In this document: positions 35,907 through 46,300 of the stretch, piece after piece
Numbering within the stretch: position 1 is the first letter of the stretch
How the letters are laid out: each line of letters opens with the position of its first letter
NCBI RefSeq assembly: GCF_018687195.1
Contig: NZ_CP061321.1
Coordinates: forward strand, 1,178,001-1,242,000
Source of the DNA: Polynucleobacter sp. MWH-UH2A
GTDB taxonomy: Bacteria; Pseudomonadota; Gammaproteobacteria; Burkholderiales; Burkholderiaceae
Direction: 5' to 3'
DNA: 64,000 nucleotides
The notes under the pieces: model-generated
Told to the model about the DNA's origin: nothing
Database searches by the model: none
The model's input: the letters and a program-made list of their open reading frames with translations, nothing else
Program-made: the position numbers and the translations under genes

Positions 35907-37036
35907 GATGCCCTCTCCCGGTTACGGTATGGAATTTGAATATGAAAATCGGTGCGTCCAGGACGACTATCGCAGGCGATATAGCCTTGATGTTGCTGAA
36001 CAAATGTTTGTGCCAGGGTTAAACCCAAACCGCTACCCCCTTCGCGCCCAGATACCAATGGAAAGAAGATGCGATCGATAATTTCTTTCGGAATGCCGGG
36101 CCCGTTATCAATTACATGCAAGTCCATCGCCAGCTTGTAGCGTCTTTTTGCAATCGTGACTGAACGAGCTACGCGGGTTTTTAATTCAATTTGCGCAGTG
36201 CCCTGACTAATTTCCTCAGAAAGGGCTTGGGCTGCGTTATGCACAATATTGAGAACTGCCTGTATTAATTGCTCGCGGTCACCCATAATGTCAGGCAAGC
36301 TAGTATCGTAATTACGAATGATTCGCAAGCCTTTTGGAAACTCAGCAAGCACCAAGCTTCTTACCCGCTCTAATGCCTCATGCACATTAAAAGACTCAAT
36401 CACATGAGCCTTGCGATGCGGCGCCAGCAGTCGATCAACCAGCGTTTGCAATCGATCGGATTCTTTAATGATGACCTGCGTGTATTCGCGTAAGCCCTTT
36501 TCAGGCAACTCAAACTCCAAAAGCTGAGCCGCTCCACGAATACCGCCTAAGGGATTTTTGATTTCATGCGCCAGATTGCGCATTAACTGTTTATTCGCTT
36601 CAACTTGCTGCGTTACACGCTCATCGCGCTCACTTCTAAGCTGCTGATCAATCGGAAACCATTCCATCATGATCAATGCCGGATCTTCCAAAGCCGCAAT
36701 TACCACATGCGCAGGAATAGAGTCCTGATGAATACTGCCAGGCAATGAATGCAAGACCATCTCTTGGCGCTGAGCCATTACGTGACCCTGCTTGATGTCG
36801 CCAATCATGCCATTGAGAGCTTGATTGTCACCAAATAAATCGTGCACAGATTGACCTTCAAGTGACTTGCGTGAAAGATCCAGTGCGGACTCCGCAGCGG
36901 GATTCACATAAACCAATTGTTGGTTCTCAGCCTCAAATACCACGATGGCATTGGGCATCTGATCGAGCAATGTCGGAAAAAAAGAAGCAGCCGTAGCTGC
37001 TCCTTTGAACGAATTGCGCAACAAACCTGCGCTCAA
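35903..37036 (-). CDS. ntrB: Nitrogen regulation sensor histidine kinase NtrB
   Basis: A 377-residue cytosolic kinase that phosphorylates NtrC under nitrogen limitation and is controlled by PII. It has a PAS domain (about residues 25-90: MPNAIVVFEAENQQLVYVNP), the H-box NLAHEIKNPLGGIRGAAQLL (phospho-histidine near 158), an N-box (VLNIVHNAAQALSEEI) and G-boxes (VIDNGPGIPKEIIDR, REGGSGLGLTLAQTFV). No membrane helix. TTG 37036 is chosen because AAGGAGAG lies just before it. It sits 14 bases downstream of glnA and overlaps ntrC by four bases, the usual glnA-ntrB-ntrC order. Confidence 0.95.
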   Translation of the reverse strand: MSAGLLRNSFKGAATAASFFPTLLDQMPNAIVVFEAENQQLVYVNPAAESALDLSRKSLEGQSVHDLFGDNQALNGMIGDIKQGHVMAQRQEMVLHSLPGSIHQDSIPAHVVIAALEDPALIMMEWFPIDQQLRSERDERVTQQVEANKQLMRNLAHEIKNPLGGIRGAAQLLEFELPEKGLREYTQVIIKESDRLQTLVDRLLAPHRKAHVIESFNVHEALERVRSLVLAEFPKGLRIIRNYDTSLPDIMGDREQLIQAVLNIVHNAAQALSEEISQGTAQIELKTRVARSVTIAKRRYKLAMDLHVIDNGPGIPKEIIDRIFFPLVSGREGGSGLGLTLAQTFVQQHQGYIACDSRPGRTDFHIQIPYRNRERAS

Positions 37037-37050
37037 GTTCTCTCCTTCGC

Positions 37051-38466
37051 TTACAGGGAGTAGTACATATCGAATTCGATTGGATGAGTTGTCATACGGA
37101 AACGTGTGACATCTTCCATCTTCAATCCGATATAAGCATCAATCATGGACTCAGTGAATACACCACCACGAGTCAAGAACTCATGATCCTTCTCGAGTGC
37201 TGCCAAAGCTTCTTCCAAGCTTGCGCAAACGGTTGGGATCTTTGCATCTTCTTCTGGTGGCAAGTCATACAAGTTCTTATCTGCAGCATCGCCAGGATGA
37301 ATCTTGTTCTGAACGCCATCCAAACCAGCCATCATCAATGCAGAGAATGCCAAGTATGGGTTTGCCAATGGATCTGGGAAGCGAGTCTCAATACGGCGGC
37401 CTTTTGGATTCGCAACGTGTGGAATACGAATTGAAGCAGAACGGTTACGTGCTGAGTAAGCCAACTTCACAGGAGCCTCGAAGCCTGGTACCAAACGCTT
37501 GTATGAGTTTGTACCTGGGTTAGTGATCGCATTCAAAGCTTTGGCATGTTTAATGATGCCACCGATGTAGTAGAGCGCAAACTCTGACAAACCAGCATAA
37601 CCATTGCCAGCAAATAAGTTCTCGCCGTTCTTCCAAATAGATTGGTGAACGTGCATACCAGAACCGTTATCGCCAACAACTGGCTTAGGCATGAAAGTAG
37701 CTGTCTTGCCATAAGCATGAGCAACGTTCTGAATCACATACTTTTGCCAGATAGTCCAGTCAGCACGCTGTACCAATGTGCTGAACTTTGTGCCCAATTC
37801 GTTCTGACCTTGGCCAGCAACTTCATGGTGATGCACTTCAACTGGAATGCCCAATGATTCAAGGATCAAACACATTTCAGAACGCATGTCTTGGAATGTA
37901 TCTACTGGAGCAACTGGGAAGTAACCACCCTTCTTGCCTGGACGGTGACCAGTATTGCCGCCTTCGATCTCTTTAGATGAAGACCATGGAGCCTCTTCAG
38001 AATCAATCTTCACAAAGCAACCTTGCATGTCGGCACCCCAACGAACGCCGTCAAAAATAAAGAATTCTGGCTCTGGACCAAAGTAAGCTGTATCGCCAAG
38101 ACCAGTGCTCTTCAAATAAGCTTCAGCGCGTTTTGCGATAGAGCGTGGGTCACGATCGTAACCTTTACCGTCTGCTGGCTCGATCACATCACAAGTCAAC
38201 ACTAAAGTTGGCTCTTCATAGAATGGATCGATATAAGCAGCGGTTGGATCTGGTTTGAGCAACATGTCAGAAGCTTCAATACCCTTCCAACCAGCAATAG
38301 AAGAACCGTCAAATGCATGACCGCTCTCAAACTTGTCTTCGTCAAAAGCAGAAATAGGCACCGTTGTATGTTGCTCTTTACCCTTTGTATCTACAAAGCG
38401 GAAATCAACGAAAGTACATTCTTTCTCTTTAACTAACTTCATCACATCGGCGACGGTCTTCGTCAT
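37051..38466 (-). CDS. glnA: Glutamine synthetase type I
   Basis: A 471-residue enzyme that makes glutamine from glutamate, ammonia and ATP. Motifs: the D50-loop region [17 protein letters not shown], the metal/glutamate site [52 protein letters not shown] and the glutamate flap around [17 protein letters not shown]. The loop [10 protein letters not shown] near residue 395 has the tyrosine adenylylated by GlnE in the I-beta subtype, so post-translational control is likely. It heads the glnA-ntrB-ntrC-xth unit; an NtrC-type site lies 131-145 bases upstream of its ATG. Confidence 0.98.
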   Translation of the reverse strand: MTKTVADVMKLVKEKECTFVDFRFVDTKGKEQHTTVPISAFDEDKFESGHAFDGSSIAGWKGIEASDMLLKPDPTAAYIDPFYEEPTLVLTCDVIEPADGKGYDRDPRSIAKRAEAYLKSTGLGDTAYFGPEPEFFIFDGVRWGADMQGCFVKIDSEEAPWSSSKEIEGGNTGHRPGKKGGYFPVAPVDTFQDMRSEMCLILESLGIPVEVHHHEVAGQGQNELGTKFSTLVQRADWTIWQKYVIQNVAHAYGKTATFMPKPVVGDNGSGMHVHQSIWKNGENLFAGNGYAGLSEFALYYIGGIIKHAKALNAITNPGTNSYKRLVPGFEAPVKLAYSARNRSASIRIPHVANPKGRRIETRFPDPLANPYLAFSALMMAGLDGVQNKIHPGDAADKNLYDLPPEEDAKIPTVCASLEEALAALEKDHEFLTRGGVFTESMIDAYIGLKMEDVTRFRMTTHPIEFDMYYSL

Positions 38467-38529
38467 GCAGCTCTCCTCTATTAACTAAACTTGGAATTCA
38501 AAACTAAGGCATACACCCTTGTTTATTCC

Positions 38530-38546
38530 AGGCATGCAACATGCCT
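38530..38546. promoter_or_regulatory. Inverted repeat / weak -24/-12-like element upstream of glnA
   Basis: AGGCATG and its complement CATGCCT flank a three-base centre. On the minus strand the element also has GG and GC spaced by ten bases, as in sigma-54 promoters, but matches the rest of that consensus poorly (AGGCATG for TGGCACG, ATGCC for TTGCA). It may be a decayed sigma-54 promoter or an operator. Confidence 0.3.
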
Positions 38547-38596
38547 CTCGGATGTATGTAATTTACTGAAGCAAACAACGGGGAATCCTCATTATT

Positions 38597-38611
38597 GCAC
38601 TGTTTAAGTGC
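38597..38611. promoter_or_regulatory. NtrC-type binding site upstream of glnA
   Basis: GCAC, seven bases, then GTGC is the core of the enterobacterial NtrC site (TGCAC-N5-GGTGCA form). Its position 131-145 bases before glnA on the promoter side and the presence of an NtrC gene in the same operon support the call. Confidence 0.55.
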
Positions 38612-38672
38612 CGGAATACCTGCTTTACCCCATAGAAACGCCTATTTTGCACCGTTTTAGGGCATAAATTGC

Positions 38673-39548
38673 TTAGGTAATATCGTGGATTTCGTAACCC
38701 AGCGCTTGAGTGCCTGTCCTTAAGGCAATCCAAGCACTTTCTAGCAAATTAGCGTTACCCTTAATGCCAAGTTCTATATGTCGCTGGGCATATACCCCGC
38801 CCCTAGTGGCATCCCCCACGGAAGGGAGGCTAAAGACCTTTACCCCCGGAAAATTGGCTTCGATACACTCCATCAGCGGCGTCAAGGTTGACTCAATCCC
38901 CTTGGGCACAATAAAGCTCTGCTCTGCCCAGTTTTCTTGATGAAACAAGTCTTTGTAATGGGTATCTAAGCACCACGCCATCATCGGTGCCGCCATCACC
39001 GGAAAGCCAGGAACAAAGTGGTGTTCTTTAATCCGAAATCCCGGAATTTGATTGTAGGGATTGGGAATGATGTCACTACCAATCGGAAACTCACCCATCT
39101 TGAAACGATGTTGATTTTCTGGGGTGTTGAGATCTGCTTTAATGGGATCGCCTTCAGCCATCGACTGAATGCGCCCGGCAATCAACTCGCGTGCAGTCGG
39201 ATGCAATTCTGTTTTGGTACCAAGCGCTAATGCAGCACACTGTCGCGTGTGATCATCTGGTGTTGCTCCAATACCGCCGGTACTAAAGACCACATCACCA
39301 CTCGCAAAACTATCTTTTAGAGTCGTAGTGATTTGCCTAGGATCGTCAGCTACATATCTAGCCCAACTTAGGCTCAAGCCGCGCTCTGTTAATAACTCAA
39401 TGAGTTTATTCATGTGCTTGTCTTGACGGCGACCTGACAAAATTTCATCGCCAATCACAATCAGACCAAAGCGTCTAACAGCTTTAGCCTCGCCTTCTGG
39501 AGTATCGACCTCCACCTTTTTGACTGCATTAACTATTTCATCAGCCAT
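38673..39548 (-). CDS. CinA N-terminal / MoaB-Mog domain protein
   Basis: A 291-residue protein of the competence/damage-inducible protein A family, containing only the N-terminal MoaB/MogA-like fold (RRFGLIVIGDEILSGRRQDK, VVFSTGGIGATPDDHTRQCA) and an additional C-terminal region. It lacks the C-terminal NMN deamidase domain of full-length CinA. The fold binds molybdopterin or nucleotides; in this group a pyrophosphatase activity on ADP-ribose-like substrates has been described for the domain. ATG 39548 overlaps the EI24 gene by eight bases. Last gene of a five-gene unit. Confidence 0.85.
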   Translation of the reverse strand: MADEIVNAVKKVEVDTPEGEAKAVRRFGLIVIGDEILSGRRQDKHMNKLIELLTERGLSLSWARYVADDPRQITTTLKDSFASGDVVFSTGGIGATPDDHTRQCAALALGTKTELHPTARELIAGRIQSMAEGDPIKADLNTPENQHRFKMGEFPIGSDIIPNPYNQIPGFRIKEHHFVPGFPVMAAPMMAWCLDTHYKDLFHQENWAEQSFIVPKGIESTLTPLMECIEANFPGVKVFSLPSVGDATRGGVYAQRHIELGIKGNANLLESAWIALRTGTQALGYEIHDIT

Positions 39549-40410
39549 GATAGGGAAGCTCCGTTTCAATCACACGTGTTGGGATAGTCAAGGCTTTATC
39601 CAACTCTTCCTGTCTTAAGGTTTTTAAGGCATCTAATAGAAAGTGGCTAAACCATAATGCGGCAAAAACAAAAATGAGTGAGTAAATCCAGAGGGCTACA
39701 AAACTCACCACAGGAAAGAGCACCAAGGCCAATGCAGAGGTTGCCCAAAAGAATGTTGGTACAGCCCCCAGCATTCCTGAAGCAATACCCATCACCAATA
39801 ATGGCCAACGGTATTTTTCAATTAAGAGATCGCGCTCTTCTGTGCTGGCATGTTTTGCTAACACGTCATAGGACATGAGGCGCATTGTCAACCAACCCCA
39901 AAGCAAAGGCGGCAAGATGGCCACAAGCGGTGGCACCCACCACACTGGCAATGTCAATAAAACCAGCGCCAAACAAATCAAAGCAGACCAAAGCGTATAG
40001 ACCAGACTACCAAAGAAGCCTCCACCCTGTCTTCGCTCCAATCCATGGTACTGCGATTGCCTAGCAACAATATTGACAATCGAAGGTACAGTCGAAAATG
40101 CAATCAGCACCAAAAGACTAATGGTGATGAGTGGAATGATGAGCATTACAAAGAATAATGGTGCAATCCATGCTCGCGCATTATCAAAACCAGCCCAGAT
40201 TAAGCCTTCCTGTATCCAGCTTGTGAATATCGAGTTGGTCAGAAAAATACTGAGAGCTTCAAGTGCCGGAGTCCAAGTGAGCCATATCAGGCACCCCCAA
40301 AGTACTGACACAATTAAAAATGGGCGCAGACTTAACCACAGCATCCGCGGATGCATTGTTCCTACTAACGCAAGTCCAAACGATTTAAATACTTGCTGTA
40401 TACCGACCAT
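39541..40410 (-). CDS. EI24 domain-containing inner-membrane protein
   Basis: A 289-residue membrane protein with four to six hydrophobic segments, among them LIVSVLWGCLIWLTWTP, FFVMLIIPLITISLLVLIAF, a proline-rich pair around LPVWWVPPLVAILPPLLWGW and a last one near FPVVSFVALWIYSLIFVFAA. The segment LLWGWLTMRLMSYDVLAKHA is the characteristic EI24/CysZ core, which in CysZ carries sulfate. Here no cysteine synthesis genes are near, so substrate is open. It starts 22 bases after the fatty acid hydroxylase gene and overlaps the CinA-type gene. Confidence 0.82.
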   Translation of the reverse strand: MVGIQQVFKSFGLALVGTMHPRMLWLSLRPFLIVSVLWGCLIWLTWTPALEALSIFLTNSIFTSWIQEGLIWAGFDNARAWIAPLFFVMLIIPLITISLLVLIAFSTVPSIVNIVARQSQYHGLERRQGGGFFGSLVYTLWSALICLALVLLTLPVWWVPPLVAILPPLLWGWLTMRLMSYDVLAKHASTEERDLLIEKYRWPLLVMGIASGMLGAVPTFFWATSALALVLFPVVSFVALWIYSLIFVFAALWFSHFLLDALKTLRQEELDKALTIPTRVIETELPYHG

Positions 40411-40432
40411 ATAACTCCTAACTCACCAGCGC

Positions 40433-41413
40433 CTAGGTTCGCTGTTTAGCAAACAACTCACGCGCTGCGTGTACCAAACCCTGCCATTGTTGTGTCACGA
40501 TATTTTGCGAGACCGTTAAGTTTCGCACGCCAGTGGGATAGACCGCCTTTGGGAAAATGGCAGTCCCAAATATCATGTCCCACCAAGGAAATAACACCCC
40601 AAAATTACAACCACCCAGTACGCCAGGCTTGCCTTGTGCTTCATGACCGTAACCCACGGCATGGTGCATACGGTGATACATCGGGGAAATGAGTAAGTAC
40701 TGCCCCACACCTAAATCATTTTTGATATTGGCATGCTGCCAGCTTTGGATGAATTGACTGATGGCCACTAAAGCAACAAATTGCCCTGGCGATACACCAA
40801 ACAGTAAGGCAAAAAACGCCATGACTGTCGCGCGCATGATGTCATCAAGAAGATGGTTGCGATTATCAGACCAAGCCGTCATGACTGTTTGACTGTGATG
40901 CAGAGCATGCAATTGCCACCACCAATTGAAAGCATGTGAGGCGCGATGGTAGAGATAATCCACCAAATCCAACAAGATCAAATAAATTACAAAACTTACT
41001 ACAGGAATGGAGGTGATGCCAGGCCACCAACTCTCGACATTGAGACGATCAAATCGAAAATCATGTAACACCGAGTCAATCTCAAAAAAGAATCCAGATA
41101 AAGCAATAAACATCAATCCATGAAAGATGCCTAGGCGATGAAAAACGGTGTAGAACACATCTGCTTTTGTAGATGATGCAAAACGTTCTTGTGGTTCCGC
41201 GGGCTGAAATCGCTCCCAAGTGCGCAGAAAAACCACAATCAAAATGATTTGAATACAGCCGAATAAAAACCAATCAATTCCATCAAAGGCATCTTCAGCC
41301 CATGACATCAGATCGAATTGATAAAGGACCGGGCCAACGATATTGGTAAATAACCATTCTTGAACGCTACCGTACGCGCTTGAAATTACAGAGGTAATCG
41401 TGATCCATTCCAT
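40433..41413 (-). CDS. Sterol desaturase / fatty acid hydroxylase superfamily protein
   Basis: A 326-residue membrane di-iron enzyme. The histidine clusters that bind iron are visible: HRASH (about residue 155), HALHHS (about 168) and HRMHHAVGYGHE (about 245), separated by hydrophobic helices. Such enzymes hydroxylate or desaturate lipids; in bacteria the substrates include fatty acids and ornithine lipids. The actual substrate is unknown. It starts three bases after the polysaccharide-deacetylase-like gene ends, implying shared transcription and perhaps a common role in envelope lipid or glycan modification. Confidence 0.88.
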   Translation of the reverse strand: MEWITITSVISSAYGSVQEWLFTNIVGPVLYQFDLMSWAEDAFDGIDWFLFGCIQIILIVVFLRTWERFQPAEPQERFASSTKADVFYTVFHRLGIFHGLMFIALSGFFFEIDSVLHDFRFDRLNVESWWPGITSIPVVSFVIYLILLDLVDYLYHRASHAFNWWWQLHALHHSQTVMTAWSDNRNHLLDDIMRATVMAFFALLFGVSPGQFVALVAISQFIQSWQHANIKNDLGVGQYLLISPMYHRMHHAVGYGHEAQGKPGVLGGCNFGVLFPWWDMIFGTAIFPKAVYPTGVRNLTVSQNIVTQQWQGLVHAARELFAKQRT

Positions 41414-41416
41414 ACT

Positions 41417-42220
41417 TTATTTTGACTGATTCTCCGAACTTTTGGGTAGCAGTCCAAAACAGAAGCCGCGTTGCTTCAAATTGATAATTAATTGCTCTAA
41501 TACTGCAGGCGCCCAAGGATCTTTTCTAGACCAAATACCTAAGTGCGCCATGGTGATGTCGCCATCCTGAATGGCTTTACTGGCTTTTTCCAATAAGGCC
41601 TGATTAGGATATTTATCTGAATTGAGCTCATCACCCAAAAATCCCGCTGGCGCCCATCCAATATGCTGGTATCCACACATACCCCCCATCCGAATGAGGG
41701 TCGGAGAAGTTTTTCCACCAGGAGCGCGCCAAATTTTTTGCAAAGACTGGTTCGTGAGTTCCTGAAAGCGTTGATCTACTCGGCGTATCTCTTTGCAAAT
41801 CGCCGCCTCGTTGTACAAAATGGTCATCTCCGCTTTCGGACCAAACTGCGGTTTTTCAAAGACCTCACCTTTGGGTCCATCTTTAACAAAATAGGTGTGG
41901 TCATAGGTATGGCTACCAAAGTGATGCCCTTCTTTTGCCAGCGATTGCCAAAATGGTTTCCATGCATCATCTAGAGCGTAGTCACCACGAAAGGTTTTTT
42001 CGTTCGCCAAGAAAAAAGTAGCTTTAATATCTTGTCGTCTGAGTATCTCCGCTACCTTTTCAGCCACTGACATATTGCCTGTATCAAACGTCAGATATAC
42101 CGTTTTATTGCACGCTTGAGCTTGAGTCTGCGCCTGAGCACTCACACCAAATGAAAAACAGCCGAGCATGAGCCCGGCTGCAAAATAAATGATGTGAATA
42201 CATTTCATCGCCTTAGCCAT
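41417..42220 (-). CDS. Secreted polysaccharide deacetylase-like protein (NodB domain, altered motif 1)
   Basis: A 267-residue exported protein (signal peptide, ending about SVSAQA) with a NodB-like fold. Motif 2 (HFGSHTYDH) and motif 3 (WRAPGGKTSP) are present, but motif 1 is TFDTGN instead of TFDDG: the general-base aspartate is kept while the second aspartate, a zinc ligand, is threonine. The final histidine motif is MAHLGIWS. It may use another metal geometry, another substrate or be inactive. It lies directly after the beta-propeller gene (stop codon and ATG adjacent) and three bases before the hydroxylase gene. Confidence 0.82.
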   Translation of the reverse strand: MAKAMKCIHIIYFAAGLMLGCFSFGVSAQAQTQAQACNKTVYLTFDTGNMSVAEKVAEILRRQDIKATFFLANEKTFRGDYALDDAWKPFWQSLAKEGHHFGSHTYDHTYFVKDGPKGEVFEKPQFGPKAEMTILYNEAAICKEIRRVDQRFQELTNQSLQKIWRAPGGKTSPTLIRMGGMCGYQHIGWAPAGFLGDELNSDKYPNQALLEKASKAIQDGDITMAHLGIWSRKDPWAPAVLEQLIINLKQRGFCFGLLPKSSENQSK

Positions 42221-43246
42221 TTATTCCCATGCTGCCCTAGGATAGAAGAAGACGCCGTGAGGAGACTTGCCAACCGGGATAACAGTCACTAGCTTCATGG
42301 AAGGGATGTCAATGACCCCTACCTTCTTAGCAAAACGAAAGGTTACCCACATCGTCTTTCCGTCAGGGGTAATTTCCATATCATCTGGACCCGAAGGAAG
42401 CCCAGTGATCTCGCCCACTTTTTCTAAGGTTTGCATATTGATCAGGCTAATAGTGGAAGCGATGCGATTGCTGACAAAGACATGCTTCTTATCGCCTAGA
42501 GGGCGAAAGTTATGTGCTCCTTTGCCAGTGAAGATACGTTTAACTTCTTTGCGATTTTTCCAGTCGATTACTTGAACATTGTCTTCACCAGTAATGCCTA
42601 CCAATAAATACTGATCGCCAGGCGTCATCCACAATCCTGCAGGTACCTTGCCTGTTGGCATGACCCACAGAACATTTTGTGTTTCAAGATCAATTGCTGC
42701 AAGCTCACTGGAATCTTGCAAAGTAATAAATGCGATCTTGCTATCCGAAGTAAATGCAATATGGCTTGGTGTCTTGGCTAATTTAACTGTCTTGGCTAAT
42801 TTAAGATCGGCGCCATTTGCGGCATAGATATCCACTCGATCCAAACGATTACCATTCGACACAAACCATTTGTGATTTGGCGAGTAACCAATTTGGTATG
42901 GATCAATGATGTTGGGTACGCGCCCTGTGATTTCACCGCTTACTGGATTCATCAACACCACATCATTGCCGGCGGCATTGGCAATCAGCAAGGTTTTTTG
43001 ATCTGGGGTCATCATCAGGTGATGCGGCTCTTTGCCAACTGGAATCGTTTTAACGACTTCACGCGTTTGCATATCAATCAAGCTGACGGATGCCGCACCA
43101 GAATTCAGAATGACCGCTAACTTTGGCTGTGCTGGAGCATTAGAGGAATTGGATTGCGCGTACGCAGGTATTTGAGCATTGGCGAAGGCTAAACCTAGGA
43201 ATAAGACAGCAGCGCCAAAAGTTCTAATCTTGATAAATATATGCAT
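42221..43246 (-). CDS. Secreted YVTN/YncE-like beta-propeller protein
   Basis: A 341-residue exported protein (signal peptide through about residue 30, IPAYA-QS) made of repeated blades of about 42 residues, each with a VSLIDMQTREVVKTIPVGKE or VGVIDIPSMKLVTVIPVGKS type unit and HHLMMTPDQKTLLIAN type unit. Six to seven blades fit the length, forming a propeller. YncE-like proteins are periplasmic and bind DNA or peptides in some cases; no enzyme activity is predicted. First gene of a five-gene operon; the next gene starts directly at its stop codon. Confidence 0.85.
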   Translation of the reverse strand: MHIFIKIRTFGAAVLFLGLAFANAQIPAYAQSNSSNAPAQPKLAVILNSGAASVSLIDMQTREVVKTIPVGKEPHHLMMTPDQKTLLIANAAGNDVVLMNPVSGEITGRVPNIIDPYQIGYSPNHKWFVSNGNRLDRVDIYAANGADLKLAKTVKLAKTPSHIAFTSDSKIAFITLQDSSELAAIDLETQNVLWVMPTGKVPAGLWMTPGDQYLLVGITGEDNVQVIDWKNRKEVKRIFTGKGAHNFRPLGDKKHVFVSNRIASTISLINMQTLEKVGEITGLPSGPDDMEITPDGKTMWVTFRFAKKVGVIDIPSMKLVTVIPVGKSPHGVFFYPRAAWE

Positions 43247-43275
43247 AACGACATTGTAAGCAATGCAGCATGGCT

Positions 43276-43295
43276 AAAACCCCTTCTAGGAGGTT
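43276..43295 (-). terminator. Possible weak terminator after hrpA
   Basis: On the minus strand AACCTC pairs with GGGGTT around the six-base loop CTAGAA, followed by a short T stretch, ten bases after the hrpA stop codon. One G-T pair and a short T-run make it weak. Confidence 0.45.
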
Positions 43296-43304
43296 AAATT
43301 TGAC

Positions 43305-46300
43305 CTAGCGCAAGCTGGCCAAAACTTTTTCTAAACGCTTAATCGACATCGGTGTAGGCGTTTTAAGCTCTTGGGCATACAGGGCCACCCTCAGCTCTTC
43401 CAACTGCCAACGAAAATCCTTGAGGGATTGGTCACCCTCCATTGCGTAGGCAGCAGATCCCCTATTCCCCTGTACCAGCTTTTGCCATGGTCTTGCCACT
43501 GACTCCCAATCCTTTTGACACTGCATGTCACGGGATGGGTTAGATCGCATCTTATCGATTCGCAATGCAATGGCCTTGAGGTAGCGCGGTAAATGCACCA
43601 ACTGCACATAAGGAATTTCAGCAACAAACCTCTCAAAAATTAATCCCTGCACTTGTGTCTGAATGTCCGCATATGCGCTTGGAGAGGCTGCTTTTGCTTG
43701 AGCTATTTTTTTCTGTAAATCAGCGTAGCCTTGTAAAGCCGCTAGAGTATGGCGCGCAATCTCTTGAGCAATTAAGGCTAATCTCGGCTTACCCTCTTGA
43801 AGTCTCTGCGTAAATAGCTCTGATGTATTGGGCAATGGCTCTGCCATAAAGGCACGCTCTACAGAAAGGTTGAGAATCTGCTCCAGTAAACCATCTACTG
43901 AGCCGACATTAATGAAGAGCAAACCAATCTCCCGAATACCGGGTAATTGTTTTTGTAGTGCTTTTAAGGTGTCTTTATTACTTAAAGCAAACAGTCGACG
44001 CAAACCTTGAGCATGCTGCTTGCGCGCTTCCAATAAATCATCGAATACTTCGAGATCGCAATAATCGCCACGATCAATCAGCGCAGGATAACCAAAGAGC
44101 GTCTTGTTGCCCTTGGCAATTTCTAGGGTTTCTGGAAGCTCACCAAACTCCCAAGTGCGGTAGCCACCCTGCTCCACCTTCCGAGCCCGTTGTGGCGCCT
44201 GCTCTTTGGTATTCGTGACCTTCATTGGATCAATACCCAACTCGGCACCAGCTATCTCTTGGGTTACAGCCTGAAATGCCTCGCGCGCTGTTTGACCATA
44301 TTCAGAACGCAAACGGGCTAAATTACGTTCGAGCTCTAATTGGCGACCGTGCTCATCTATCAAACGAAAGTTCATGGAGCAATGCAATGGTAGCGCCTCT
44401 GGCCGGAAATCTGCTCTCTTAATTTCTAGGCCACGCTCTTGCCGAATATCATCAATCAGACTGTCTAAAAAATCGCCCACCCCAAATTGATTGCTTTCGA
44501 GCTTACGCTCCAAATATGACTTTGCGTAATCAGGCAAAGGAACACAATGGCGCCGCAGTTTTTGTGGCAACGTCTTCAGCAACAACAGAATCTTCTCTTC
44601 GCACATGCCTGGCACGAGCCAGTCGCAGCGACGCCCATCAATTTGATTGAGCTGCGCCAATGGCACTACAAGAGTTACACCATCCTTGGGGCTGCCTGGT
44701 TCAAAGTGATATGTTAAGTTGAGCTGTGTACCACCTACTTTCATGACCTTGGGGTAACGATCAACCGTGATACCTGCCGCCTCATGCCGCATGAGATCTG
44801 CTTTTTCAAGACGTAGCTGAGTATCAAGATCGAGATGTTTATTGAGATGACTTTTAAGTCCCTCGCGATTACAAATATCTTTTGGAATGCGGGCGTCATA
44901 GAAGGCAAACAGAAGATCATCATCTACCAAGACATCAGGACGACGTGAGCGATGCTCTAAAGCTTCGATCTCTTTTACTAGGCGGTGGTTGTGCCAAAAG
45001 AAGCCAAAGGTGTTGGAATATTTGAGCTTGGCATCGGCCTCGGTTTCGCGTTGTAATGCGGGCGTATCCATTCGCCCAAATAACTCTTCTTGCACTAAGG
45101 CTTGGCGTATAAATAGTTCACGCGCTTCTTCTACGCCATGAGGCTCGTAGCGCACTCGACGTCCATGGTAGATGGGCAGTCCATACAAGGTGCCCCGTTC
45201 AAATGCCAGCACTTCGCCTTGACGGTTATCCCAAAAGGGGTCGCTCAAGGATTTAATTAATCGATGTGCTGCGACCTTCTCGACCCACTGCGGCTCAATT
45301 TTGGCAATCGTGCGAGCATACATGCGGCTGGTTTCCTGCAACTCGCCTGCCAAAATCCATGCCCCTGCTTTTTTGCCAATAGTTGAGCCCGGCCAAATGA
45401 ATGGACGTATGCCTCGGGCACCGACATAACCACCTGTCTTACTATTACGGTCTTGAGATTTTTCATCCTCTTCTTTTTTCGCAATAAAGCCTAGTAAGCC
45501 AGTTAGGAGTGATAAATGGACTTGCTCATAGGTAGCAGCGAGACCATTTTCTTTCCAGCCCTTCTCTCCGAGCATGGTATGCAGTTGACCATGCACATCA
45601 CGCCATTCACGCATGCGACGTGGCGATAGAAATTTACTGCGGCATAAATTCTCTAACTGACGATTACTGTGTTTGTGTTGCAAGGCATCCTGATACCAAT
45701 TCCAGAGCTTCACAAAACTCAAGAACTCAGAGCGCTCATCCGCAAACTGCAAATGCGCCTGGTCTGCAGCGCCAGCCTGATCCATAGGGCGTTCACGTGG
45801 ATCTTGGGTGGCTAGAGCTGAAGCAATAATCGTGACTTCCTTTAAGGCATTCTGCTCTTTCGCTGCCAACAGTATTCGGCCAATGCGCGGATCAAGCGGT
45901 AAGTCGGCTAACTGTTTACCAATAGGCGTTAACTTAAAGTGCTGATGTTGCTCTTTGCTATCTTTAGCATCACCTGCGTGCGCGTCCTCAAATTCAATGG
46001 CACCCAACTCGTCTAAAAGCTGCACGCCATCGGCAATAGCCCTACCTAGAGGCTTATCAATGAATGGAAAATGCTGAATCCTTGGCAAACGCAAAGCACT
46101 CATGCGCAATAAGACTGCCGCTAATGAGCTACGTAGAATTTCTGGGTCGGTAAATTTAGGACGACCCAGAAAATCTTGCTCACTATAGAGTCGCACACAA
46201 ATACCATCTGACACACGTCCGCAACGACCTGCGCGTTGATTAGCAGCAGCCTGAGAGATGGGTTCGATCTGCAACTGCTCCACCTTGTTACGATAGGAAT

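Noticed and set aside
38530-38546. Functional sigma-54 promoter for glnA
   Set aside because: Only GG and GC spacing fits; the remaining consensus bases are poor, and the same bases are explained by a 7-bp inverted repeat. Kept only as a weak element.
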